Assembly (NCBI RefSeq): GCF_964204645.1
Contig: NC_134033.1
Coordinates: 3,717,631-3,781,630 of the forward strand
Direction of reading: 5' to 3'
Length of the DNA: 64,000 nucleotides
Source of the DNA: Tubulanus polymorphus
Taxonomy: Eukaryota > Nemertea > Palaeonemertea > Tubulaniformes > Tubulanidae
The position numbers were made by a program, and so were the translations under genes. Under the pieces are notes generated by a model that saw only the letters and a program-made list of their open reading frames with translations, ran no database searches and was not told the origin of the DNA. Shown here piece after piece: positions 32,701 to 41,171 of this stretch (its first letter is position 1; every line of letters starts with the position of its first letter).

Positions 32701-34848
32701 TAACTAACCGCGCGCCCTGCGTGGCGGAACTTACTTCTTGTTCTTCGCGGTTTTTCCGTTCGATTTCGTCGCGTTCTTTCTTGCGTTTCCACTCGATATG
32801 CGCCAGTTTCTCGCGTAGCATCCACTGTTCGTTCTCGAATTTACTGTAAAAAAACGCAACGAATCTCGGGAATTAAGAACAATCGAAATCTAATCATTCC
32901 GGCATAGGCAATTTTCCGATTCATCTATTTTCCATTTCGTCAATGGCAGTAAGAGGCTTTTTCTCATTTATTGATCTTTTTTTTCTCTTTTTGGCAGAAA
33001 ATTGAAAAATAATAATAATAATAATAATTATTATTATTATTATTACTATTATTGTTATAATCATTATCATTATTATCATTATCATTAATCCTTTTTTTCA
33101 AGGGGCCTGAACGTCCTAGTGTTTGTACAGCCTTTAAGGCTCTGATCAGGACCCTATCATCACTCCTACTACGTTCGTTGTGCATTTCATTTGTGATTAT
33201 GTTAAATTGATGATGAAATAAATTACATTACACTACATCTAATCCGCGAAAACTCTACGAAACGACGAGGGACGAAAAGTGAATCTTATTCGGCGTTCGT
33301 TTGATAAAACTTGCCGAATCATGGGTTAGATTTATGACTATCTAAGTTCCGTAGCCAATCGAACGACTAAGGGCCACAGACCTAAACATTTTTAAAACAT
33401 TTTTGGACTTCGGTCATGACAGAGCGCAACCGGGAGTCTAAAAATCAGGTTCAAAGTAAAACTGACAGGCAGCCATGTCATCTGAGTGCTGGCGTAGTTA
33501 GTTACCAGAGGCCAGTTGCTCAAAAGTTGGTTAAAGATAACCGGCCGTTAAATACCATAGTAACAATGAAATTCTAATTGTCACCATATCAACTATCCAC
33601 TGGTTAACTCTAACAAACTTTTGAGCAACCGGCCCCAAATCGTTGGTGGTAAGCTTTTATAATCGGACAGATTTATACTTATTGTGTTTTAAGAAAACTT
33701 CCGATTGTGAAACAAAACTGCAGACAGATTACCGATTTTCGCTGGTGGTGTAGCTATATAAAATATACCTGATTTGATCTTGTTTGAAAGCCTCGTCTTT
33801 TTGTTGTCGTTCAAGCCGCGCCTCGTAATATTGAACGCTGGGCTCGTTTTCCATTTTGGCGTCTGCGAGAAAAACCAACCACCATAAAACGGAGTAAATA
33901 TTAACTGAAATTTATAGATCCTGGACAAGAACAATGTTTAACGCTTAAATTGATTTTTTTTTGTTCAGTTTATCTTGAATTATTCGAATTAGGACTTCTG
34001 GACCCAAGATCCAGTTCCGTACAAAATGAATGTTTTAAGCGCTGATCAATTTTTACCCAAAGATGCTTATGAGTATGATTTGAAAATTTTTGGAAAATTT
34101 CATCCCCTGTGCGTTATCACTATACTGCGTCTACCCCAGAGTGCGATGTATATCAATATACCGCCCGGCAGTGCGGAGTATAATGGCATATCACTATAGT
34201 GCCTCTACACAACAGTGCCGTGTAGTATAATGAGTATACTGCGTTTACCCCACAGTGCAGTGTATAACAAGTATATTGCATCTCATCCCGCAGTGCGATG
34301 TATTGTAAAATACTAGTATTTGACAAGTGCTGCCATCTATAACAGAGATTTTAACTATTAGAAATGATACACTGCGGTGCCATGTATTAGCAGTCTCTCT
34401 TCTTGTAGGCCCCTACACTGCGCTGAAGGGGTTAAACCCAAATTTTCAAACTTAACCGTTTTAAACTTTTTTTTATTGAACTGAACATAGCACCAACTGT
34501 GGTGGGCCTATGATTTATAATTAAGATGTCGATTTCAAGGATATTCACCCAACGCGTCTCTTATTTTCGCCTCTCGCTGCCGGCGTATTCGGCGTTTTTC
34601 TCTTTTCAACAAAGCCCTCCATTTCTTGTGGCTGAAATTAAGACATAAGTGAGGGGAGGGGTTTAGAGGAAAGTACGATAAAGTAGCCATGCGTGGATGT
34701 AACTCAGAGAGCATCAATCATTCTTCATTCAGAACGAATAAAGATTGAGTATCTTATTGACATTTTATTGTCCTGAAAATTCAATAATTACCTGAGTTTT
34801 TGAGTTGTTTTTAGATTCACCGCAAGTTTTTCGATGAATTTTCCGCCT
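25228..34848 (-). CDS. ZRSR2: U2AF35-related splicing factor (ZRSR2 family), multi-exon
   Basis: Exons in transcript order on the minus strand: 34848-34792, 34631-34549, 33862-33769, 32843-32736, 31936-31841, 30356-30318, 29970-29843, 29339-29233, 28434-28272, 27426-27317, 26732-25228, all joining in phase. The product starts with a basic segment (HKKWRALLKREKRRIRRQ), then a Glu-rich coiled coil, a first CCCH finger (CPFFMKTGACRFRNHCSRAH, C-x8-C-x5-C-x3-H), an RRM of the U2AF-homology type ending FNGRWYGGRQISC, a second CCCH finger (CGLYFRKKCPKGKNCNFLH) and a long RS tail. ZRSR2 recognises the 3' splice site of U12-type introns in vertebrates and acts in the nucleus. The start codon is unresolved: the candidate first exon at 35310-35238 (MMQESAAFGVELLDD) joins in frame but has a TGA before its donor. 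Confidence 0.85.
25541..25910. repeat. 57-bp coding minisatellite in the ZRSR2-like tail
   Basis: About six units of 57 bp carrying GATGATCTGGAGGGGTAGTC, in frame with the minus-strand protein. Each encodes 19 residues of Ser/Thr-Pro-Asp pattern. Confidence 0.9.
26240..26500. repeat. 21/42-bp coding repeat in the RS domain
   Basis: Alternating CGTCTGCTCGGTGATGGAGA and CGTCTGCTCCGAGACGGAGA units, 21 bp each, encode RRSPSPS/RRSPSRS on the minus strand. About six double units. Confidence 0.9.
26870..27010. repeat. Short array of the 11400 repeat family (reverse)
   Basis: AGACTGGTCTTAAGTTGTTA followed by GATTGGTTATAGAACC is the reverse complement of the unit at 11400-11695. Lies in the last intron of the ZRSR2-like gene. 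Confidence 0.65.
27640..28180. repeat. About 109-bp tandem repeat in a ZRSR2-like intron
   Basis: About 4.5 units with CACTTTCAAAAACTGATCGT, CCACACTTCACATGTGTTCA and TGAAAATGAACTACAAACAC. Nearly identical units form an array at 60100-60665. Confidence 0.9.
28505..29060. repeat. 39-bp tandem repeat in a ZRSR2-like intron
   Basis: About 13 units of AACTGGATCCAGAGTCAAAT followed by TAAACCCACACAACTGTGG, with a larger block (units plus CAGGGTTTAAGACTACTGT) duplicated once. Confidence 0.9.
30655..30860. repeat. 78-bp repeat, CACCTGGTGGATCCTCACTT family
   Basis: Three units of the family seen at 16205-16450, with CACTAGCGACACCTGGTGGA and GTAGTTAATGTCCTACTGCA. In a ZRSR2-like intron. Confidence 0.75.
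31378..31726. mobile_element. Inverted-repeat element with tRNA-like ends, copy 3
   Basis: Left GCCAGGGATTTGAACCTGAA and ATGGCATCGAGACTGGCCAC; right GTGCCGTGGCTGAGTGAAGC and GATGCCATCAGGTTCGAGTC. Centre with AGCCAATCAGA and GCAATCCGATCGGCGCC. About 350 bp, non-coding, next to a ZRSR2-like exon. Confidence 0.7.
31991..32276 (+). mobile_element. piggyBac-like MITE, best copy
   Basis: Starts AACCCTTTCAGTGCGTCTAC and ends CAGCACTGAAAGGGTTAA, giving about 14 bp of terminal inverted repeat. TTAA sits at the right border and a TTTAAA at the left. CCCTTT next to TTAA is characteristic of piggyBac-type ends. Inside, TACACCGCACTGCGGTGTA-type palindromes occur twice. Confidence 0.65.
32540..32657. mobile_element. 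Short foldback element, GGGCC-AGTTTCAC family
   Basis: GGGCCGAGTTTCACAAAAAG on the left is mirrored by CTTTTCGTGAAACTGGCCCC on the right; same termini as at 3309-3447. Confidence 0.6.
33009..33090. repeat. Trinucleotide (AAT/TTA)n microsatellite
   Basis: AATAATAAT switches to ATTATTATT, forming a foldable A/T tract; a similar TTA tract lies at 8935-8985. Confidence 0.9.
33513..33636. mobile_element. Short foldback element, TTGCTCAAAAGTT family
   Basis: GGCCAGTTGCTCAAAAGTTG and AACTTTTGAGCAACCGGCCC are inverted, and the inner GGTTAAAGATAACC is near-palindromic. About 124 bp, intronic. Confidence 0.6.
34125..34434 (+). mobile_element. piggyBac-like MITE copy (rearranged)
   Basis: Several ACTGCGTCTACCCCACAGTG modules appear in tandem before the conserved GATACACTGCGGTGCCATGT and terminal GCGCTGAAGGGGTTAA. 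Internal duplication of the left end is evident. Confidence 0.5.
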
Positions 34849-35054
34849 CTGATATTATTCCTGTCACCCGGCTCGTCATGCCCGTGTTGTATCGCGTTAT
34901 CTGTCATTATTTACCGCATTTTCGATCGCAAAATAAATTTCTATGATCAATTCAATTCAATGCGCTTCCGACCCGAAATGTACAATGTCGACGGAAAGAA
35001 GGCTCAAACAAAATCAACGCAAATATTCTATATTGAAGCTAAAAGGTCGATTGC

Positions 35055-35185
35055 AAGGGCCAAATTCGGTTTTCGTATCTAGACGGCTGTTGGTCAGTAC
35101 TGATAACCGAATGCGCTTGATTTTCAGACTATTTGCGGAATATAGTTCCGACTAATGGACATTCGGTTTCGTTTTGAATGGGACA
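35055..35185. mobile_element. Short foldback element, TTCGGTTTTC family
   Basis: GGGCCAAATTCGGTTTTCGT on the left against GGACATTCGGTTTCGTTTTG on the right; shares termini and inner TAGTTCCGACTA with the copy at 24749-24908. Confidence 0.5.
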
Positions 35186-35237
35186 GGCAACAAGTCTATA
35201 AAATGAAGTTGAAATATATCCTTCTTACCGAATTTCT

Positions 35238-35345
35238 CATTCCTCAAGGTCGTCGAGCAGTTCCACTCCAAAAGCGGCCGATTCTTGCATCATCGGCCTT
35301 TTAATCGCTACGGGACGGGCCGAATTTAGTTTTTAATCGCCAGAA
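35238..35345. promoter_or_regulatory. Divergent start region of ZRSR2-like and CDC123 genes
   Basis: A likely first exon of the minus-strand splicing-factor gene (ATG at about 35301, donor ATTCG|GTAAGA at about 35233) lies head to head with the CDC123 ATG at 35345, leaving only about 40 bp between the two putative starts. The two genes must therefore share a bidirectional promoter or overlap at their 5' ends. No TATA box is visible. This is inference from coordinates. Confidence 0.45.
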
Positions 35346-36370
35346 TGAAAGTCGAACAAGTGAAGAATTGTATTTTCTCCGAGTGGTACCAGACGTTTTC
35401 GGCGGTGACCGTAAAAAGCGTCGCCATTCCCCTGCCCCAGGACGTGGTGCGTTACCTGCTGGCGGACGGCATCGTTCTGCCCGAGGGCTCCGACCACGGC
35501 TGCTGCAACAACAACAAAAACTGCCATTCAGATTCAGACGACGATGAAATAAATTGGGACAACAACGCGACGAGCGGCCGCACGGCGCTCGTTCCGAAAT
35601 TCAGCCCCGAATTCGAAAACCGGGTCGAATCGGCGCTGAAAAAACTCGGCGGCGCCGTCTTCCCGAAACTGAACTGGAGCGCGCCGAAAGACGCTGCCTG
35701 GGTCGCTACTGGTAACACGCTGCAATGCCGGTCGCTCGGCGATATTTTGCTATTGTTGAAATCGTCGGATTTCGTCGCGCACGATCTGACCGTTCCGTTC
35801 GAGCGCTGCACTGACATCGGCGAGGACCTGAACGACGACCGGACCGCGGCCCGATACGAACTCGTGTTGCGTAAATGGACAACAATCGCGCAGTCGTCCG
35901 AATTCCGATGTTTCGTCAAAAATGGGAAAATAATCGCGATTTCGCAGCGTTACTTCGCGGTCTATTTTCCGTTTTTGCTCGCCGACAAAACGCGCATCGT
36001 TGACGATATCGTGAAATTCCACCGGGCGGCGATCGGCGGTCGTTTCCGCGACGACGCGTACGCGATGGACGTTTATCGCCGCGACGACGGCTCGGTGCGT
36101 CTGCTCGATTTCAACCCATTCGGCGAAACGACCGATTCGTTGTTGTTCGACTGGACGGAGCTTCGCGAATCGGACGCGGACTCGGAACCGGAATTCCGGT
36201 GCGTCGAACGCGAGAGCGGCGTCCAACCGAACGAGTTTCACCCGTACGCCGTGCCGAAGGATTTCGTCGATTTGTCGCGCGGCGAGGACCCGTTTAAATT
36301 GATGGATTTGATGAAATTGCGCGAGGCGTCTGCCGAGGCGTCCGATAGTTCGTCCGACGAAGAAGAATGA
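35345..36370 (+). CDS. CDC123: CDC123 homologue, eIF2 assembly factor
   Basis: 341 residues in one exon, close to the usual length of about 330-340. The N-terminus MKVEQVKNCIFSEWYQTF is typical of the family. Conserved blocks are FVAHDLTVPFERC, LVLRKWTTIAQSSEFRCFV, AISQRY and the C-terminal DVYRRDDGSVRLLDFNPFGE followed by TDSLLFDW. These are the ATP-grasp-type core of the D123 family, which binds eIF2 gamma in the cytoplasm and promotes assembly of the eIF2 trimer needed for translation initiation. An acidic insert (DSDDDEINWDNN) and an acidic Ser-rich C-terminus (DSSSDEEE) are present, as in other members. Absence of introns is unusual for an animal CDC123 and might reflect an old retrocopy, but the frame is fully intact and every key block is kept. 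GC content is high compared with its flanks. Antisense ORFs across the exon are shadows. Confidence 0.93.
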   Translation: MKVEQVKNCIFSEWYQTFSAVTVKSVAIPLPQDVVRYLLADGIVLPEGSDHGCCNNNKNCHSDSDDDEINWDNNATSGRTALVPKFSPEFENRVESALKKLGGAVFPKLNWSAPKDAAWVATGNTLQCRSLGDILLLLKSSDFVAHDLTVPFERCTDIGEDLNDDRTAARYELVLRKWTTIAQSSEFRCFVKNGKIIAISQRYFAVYFPFLLADKTRIVDDIVKFHRAAIGGRFRDDAYAMDVYRRDDGSVRLLDFNPFGETTDSLLFDWTELRESDADSEPEFRCVERESGVQPNEFHPYAVPKDFVDLSRGEDPFKLMDLMKLREASAEASDSSSDEEE

Positions 36371-37148
36371 TACAAAATTCCGACTTACGATTGAAAATAT
36401 TCGTTTATTTTGAATAAAATATCGCGGTATTGTTTTAAAAAGGTTGATTTCGTAGCAATTTTTTTTAAATTTGGGGCCTGGTTTCATAGTTCTGATTCTA
36501 ACCCGTACTTTTTGGCAAGGCCATGTTATCGATCTCCCTGTTAGGCCGAGGTCATAATCTTGATGCCTAAACAAAAATTAGACGGGCAAGATAAAATTAA
36601 AAAGGCGCAAGCCGTATCGTGAACTTGTCCATCAGGGATGCCAGTCTGAATACAGTCGTCGTTACCGGTTGTTTGTGGAACGGCGACTATATACTAGACT
36701 AGGATGCCAGTCTGCTTTTCAGAGAGCTACTTCTTCAAACATTTTGAATAGTTTCACATGAAGTTCTGGTCCTATTTAACAGTTTTTAATCCTGTGGTTT
36801 TATATTACTTTTTTTATTATTCCGGCCAGAATAAATCGCATTTTTAAATTTTGCCGTCATAGACGTTGTTCTAAGTGCACTAAAACTAAAAGTAACCAAA
36901 AATGCAGGGTAATTCATCTTAAAGCTTAATCTAAATTTATCAGACGATTTCTTGATCTTAAATGATATCGGTTAATATCGAATGGAATTCAGTTAATTTT
37001 TGTTCAATCTATTTTAAATTGGATTGCATTTGTTAGCGTGTACCGTTCGGTGCTGCCATCTTTGTTTACTATCTTTTCCGGGTTTCCTGGGTTTCCCCCA
37101 CAGTTTGACAGTTCGAAGTATGGGGAAATTTTATAGATTGTAGAGACG
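36371..37148. other. Intergenic, CDC123 3' flank to EPSTI1-like 5' flank
   Basis: A polyadenylation-type GAATAAAAT lies at about 36411, 40 bp after the CDC123 stop. The rest is AT-rich without ORFs; the promoter of the EPSTI1-like gene should lie in 36.9-37.14 kb but no motif stands out. Confidence 0.45.
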
Positions 37149-40097
37149 ATGAGTAGGTCATTTACGACTAGTAGTAGACCTGTAGGGGTAACCCGAGCGG
37201 GCCGAGGACGAGGGGCAGGTACTATTGAGACAAAAAAACCAGCAAATCGTCAAAATAGAACGATGAATTATCCAGCTGGTGGGGGTTACGGCGGTAGACC
37301 AGCCGGAGCTGGACAGTCAGGGCCAGCAAGTCGAGGCGGAATCGTGGGGACAGGGATGCCCCGAGACCCGAATACCAACATTCCACAAAACCAGCAACAA
37401 AATAATGAACGAAAGCTTGAGTAGTAAGTATTGTATTAATTATCCATGGCGGTAGTTCATCTATTCAGCAGACCCCCCTCTTCGTCTAATTTTACTAATA
37501 TCTCTTCACTACAACGGGCACTTGTCATGCTTGCTTGAGGTTCAGAACCAAAGATTCGATACAGTTGTATCCTTGGAGTTTTTTTTTCTATTTTTGACAG
37601 CTGGCTATCGCAAACCCCTGTGCGAGGGCCCGGATTTTGATTAAGTAAGATATAAATTTATGGTTAAAGCCTAAAATGGTTGAATGAATTGAAGATTTCA
37701 GCTCATTTACGCCGACAAACAATTTGGATGATTTTTGAAAAAAATTGCGTCACACTTTTCTAAGTCAATGGAAGTCTAAGCCATGGCTATATGGAACTTA
37801 CCCTGAATGCCAGACGTTGTTACGATCCCGTACAACGTTGGGCTAGATACTAGAGACTATATGGAACTGGTCCTTGGAGACTAGCTGTAATCGGAGGATT
37901 TTCAAACTTTAAGTGCCTGCCATGTAAATCACTTATTGATCGTCGATATGGCGTGTAGCCAAGTTGAATAAAACCTTGCAGCTGCAATACTATAGGTCTG
38001 TAGTAGGCCCGATGGTTTTCTTGTATTAATTCAAGCGAAAACTATCCTGGTCAATGTTCTGTTTTCAGTCGAGGAGGTTATTCGATGATGGCTCCCGACG
38101 AAAAGAAACGATCGCAAATCGAAAGACGTAAGAAAAATACAAGAAAAAACAGTGATTTTGCCAATAAACTCACCTCGCTCGAGGCCTTAAATTTTTTTAT
38201 CTTTTCTTCAGAGGCGCAAAAAGAAGCCGATAACTACGAGAGATATAAAGACAACAACCGCGTACAACACGTGAACTACGTAGGAACGGTCGGTGAGTGT
38301 GAAAATTTCAAATGTTCTCGGTTCCTGAACCTCGATAAGTCAGGGCTGAGGGTATTTCAAACATTTTTTCCCTCAACCTACTCGGGGCATTATTAGCGGA
38401 TTTGAGGTTTCTTTTCCCCCTCAACCCGCGGAGCACCGTTCAGGGCATTATTAGCAGATTTGAGATTTATTTTCTCCTAAACCTGCTGAGCACTACGACT
38501 CGGGGCATTATAAGCGGATTTGATGGTTTTTCCCTCAATCCACCGAGCGCCATTCAGGGCATTATTAGCGGATTTGAGGTTTATTTTCCTGTAAACCCAC
38601 TGAGCATTGCTCAGGGCATTATTAGCGGATTTGAGGATTGTTTCCCTCAACCCGCTGAGTGCCAATCTTTTTGCCTTCTATGCTGAAAACAGAAGCCAGC
38701 AAAAAATGGATTGACGGTTTGGGTCACTCGTGACCACTGCGTTCTGATCCGATGTCCGAATGCGAATTTCAGGCGGTGGAGAATTAACAGAAGTCGAGGC
38801 CAGACAGAAAACTTTGCAGAGTCAACTCAACCGGAGACAAATCGCTGTAAGTTTTTTTCTAAGATTCATCGTAGAGGAGCCTGGTGTTAACCGGGTTTAG
38901 AATGTATTACAAGACTAGCAGTACTATATAGGTTAACTATTTATTAGACGCACGAGCTTTCGCTACTAATGTATAGAATCTTTATCAGGTGATTGAGTCA
39001 TTCACCTGATGAAGCTTCTATACGTTAGTAGCGAAACATCGTGCATCGAATCTTTAGCGACAAAAAGTTTGTCGCTAAAGATTCGATTATTGTTGAATTT
39101 CACCGGTTCGTTCTACTTCTTGGTTCAGGAGAAATCGCGGCAATACCGAGCGGAGACGCGACGTCGAGAGGAGCAAGAGAATGAAATGCGCAAAGCAGAC
39201 GGACGACGCAAGGTCAGTGGAGAAAATATCAATTGACAACAAATTTTGTAAATTGATAGATTGTAGATTGATGGGAATTAATTGGTTATATAGTCATTTT
39301 GATCATAAGTTGTGTTAGAACATTCTTTTGCCTGACGATTTTCCAGGCAGATGATAATAAAATACGGGAACAGCAAAGACAGGACTCTTTAAAGAACGAC
39401 CATGAAAGGTAAATAACGATCATGTGAATTTTTGCCTAAAAGAGTTGTAGGACAAAATTTACAGGAATTACGGAACAAAACTTAAAGTAGCTACGGTAGG
39501 ACAAAACTTGGAGGAGTTGTAGGACAAAGTAAAAAGGAGATTTTGGGCAAAACTTACAGGAATTATGGAGCAAAATTAAAAGCAGTTATAGGGCAAAACT
39601 TGGGGGAGTTGTAGGACTAAGTTAAGATGAGATTTTGGGCAAAACTTACAGAAATTATAGAACAAAACTTAAAGCAGCTATAAGACAAAACTTGGAGGAG
39701 TTGTAGTAGGACAAAGTAAAAAGGAGATTTTGGGCAAAACTTACAGAAATTATGGAGCAAAATTAAAAGCAGTTATAGGGCAAAACTTGGAGGAGTTGTA
39801 GGACTAAGTTAAGAGGAGATTTTGGGCAAAACTTACAGAAATTATAGAACAAAACATAAAGCAGCTATAGGACAAAACTTGGAGGAGTTGTAGGAAGTTT
39901 AGATGAGTTTTAGGGCAAAATTTAAAGAAAAGTTGAAGGGTTGTTACTTGTAGATGTTGACGCTACTGTATGTGTCTAAAACTCTTCTTTCTTACCCATC
40001 CCGGTGTAAACAATTCATAAGAAGTTTTGCGTATTTTTTTATTAGGAAAAACGAAGCCTTTCTGCGGCGACTGGAACAACAGCAAAACAGGAGATAG
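37149..40097 (+). CDS. EPSTI1: EPSTI1-like coiled-coil protein, seven exons
   Basis: Exons 37149-37423, 38069-38127, 38212-38292, 38773-38846, 39129-39212, 39347-39408 and 40046-40097 join in phase. The first exon encodes a Gly/Arg-rich low-complexity head. The rest is charged and helical: YSMMAPDEKKRSQIERQAQK, DNYERYKDNNRVQHVNYVG, GGGELTEVEARQKTLQSQL, then an Arg/Glu-rich coiled coil and a C-terminus NEAFLRRLEQQQNRR. Human EPSTI1 has the same order: a LIAPN-type block, a W/Y-K-x-x-N-R block, a GGS-x-x-TEVRQKQ block and an end with N-x-A-F-L-x-R-L. In vertebrates EPSTI1 is interferon-induced; the role in invertebrates is not established. The protein here is about 228 residues, shorter than the human one. 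The introns contain tandem repeats at 38375-38690 and 39410-39930. Confidence 0.75.
38375..38690. repeat. Tandem repeat, unit about 60 bp, in an EPSTI1-like intron
   Basis: Five units with GGGCATTATTAGCGGATTTG and CCCTCAACCCGCTGAGC. The unit has few stops and gives a chance ORF of 94 codons. Confidence 0.85.
38942..39090. mobile_element. Inverted repeat with hammerhead-like motif and adjoining hairpin
   Basis: GCACGAGCTTTCGCTACTAA faces TTAGTAGCGAAACATCGTGC. The right arm reads CTGATGA, a stem (GCTTCTA/TAGTAGC) and GAAAC. Directly next is a perfect hairpin, CGAATCTTTAGCGACAAA and its reverse complement around an AAG loop. In EPSTI1-like intron 4. Confidence 0.55.
39410..39930. repeat. Tandem repeat, unit about 90 bp, in an EPSTI1-like intron
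   Basis: About five units of GGACAAAACTTGGAGGAGTT, GAGATTTTGGGCAAAACTTA and CAGAAATTATAGAACAAAAC, a purine-rich array itself built of related 30-bp parts. Confidence 0.85.
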
Positions 40098-40619
40098 ATA
40101 CGAAGTAACATCCCATACAGCTGCTTACATACAGCTGATAATTGAGATTTAGTGACAGGTGACAGGATGACTGAGGTTCCTTTAAAAACATAATCACGTT
40201 TGATCGAATGATTTTATTGTAAATAAACACGTTTTAAGATATAAATATATATATCTAAAATAATAATTTATTGACATTTTTTGTGTTTAATGATTTATTT
40301 ATGGTGAGTGGTTGCTCGAGTTCGAAAATGGTTTTAAAAATGTTGGTGTTCATGTGAATTTTGAATGTAACATCCATCGGAATGATTGTTACTATACCGG
40401 CGTATATTGTGGGTGACTATCGCGGTAAAATTTTTGACTTTATTTCCGTTCATTATGCGCCTAAACTGGTTAAACGTAATCTTCACCTACAATACTTTAT
40501 TTTCGAGCCGAAATGTTCGCAGGCACTTAACTTGGGATGCTATTTGTGCGCCGAAAACGGCCACGTGACGAGCAGGTTTCCGTTGAAGGTAGTAAGAAAT
40601 AAAAAAATATGCTTCGTGT
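40098..40619. other. EPSTI1-like 3' flank
   Basis: A short open reading frame from 40361 (ending 40756) runs into the palindromic element and is not credible as a gene. No other feature recognised. Confidence 0.35.
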
Positions 40620-40625
40620 GTTTGC

Positions 40626-40942
40626 TACGGAAGCCCCTAGGTGACATACAAGATAATTTTGTCACATTTTTAACTAATTATGTCGAAATTCGAGTTTTTT
40701 TTTTTCATATTGAATTTCGACTTAATTATGACGAATTTTGTGTTATTTTCATGTAGACTTATTATCTCGAAATTCGACGTATTAACTCGAATTTCGACAT
40801 TAAGTATCGAATAAGTCGAATTTCGATACAATTAACTCCAAATTCGACTTATTATGTCGAATTTCGAGATAATAAGCCGAAATTCGACATAATAAGTCGA
40901 AATTGTGAAAAATATCTCGTATGTCACCTAGGGGCTTGCGGA
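40626..40942. mobile_element. Palindromic TTCGA-core MITE, copy 1
   Basis: Ends TACGGAAGCCCCTAGGTGAC and GTCACCTAGGGGCTTGCGGA are inverted repeats. The flanks carry a direct GTTTGC at 40620-40625 and 40943-40948, a 6-bp target site duplication. The interior is a run of AAATTCGACTTATTATGTCG-type units in both orientations. Confidence 0.88.
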
Positions 40943-41171
40943 GTTTGCTCCCCGGTCATGGGAGTGCGAATTGCCGTTCGAGGGGCTGCACAATATGTAA
41001 CAGAAAGCATCATGTTGCGCTACATCGAGAAATGAAGAAATCGCGAAAAAGCACAATCATATCGGACGCGGTGTCCGGTGTCGCAGTCCGGGGCGTAAAG
41101 TTGAGAAAGGTATTTGGTAATGCCCGCTACTGCACACTCGTGGAGTGAAGTCAATCTTAAGAATCAGCAGA

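Noticed and set aside
35750-36574. 274-codon antisense ORF over CDC123
   Set aside because: The sense frame is clearly CDC123; the antisense frame is open only because of its codon use.
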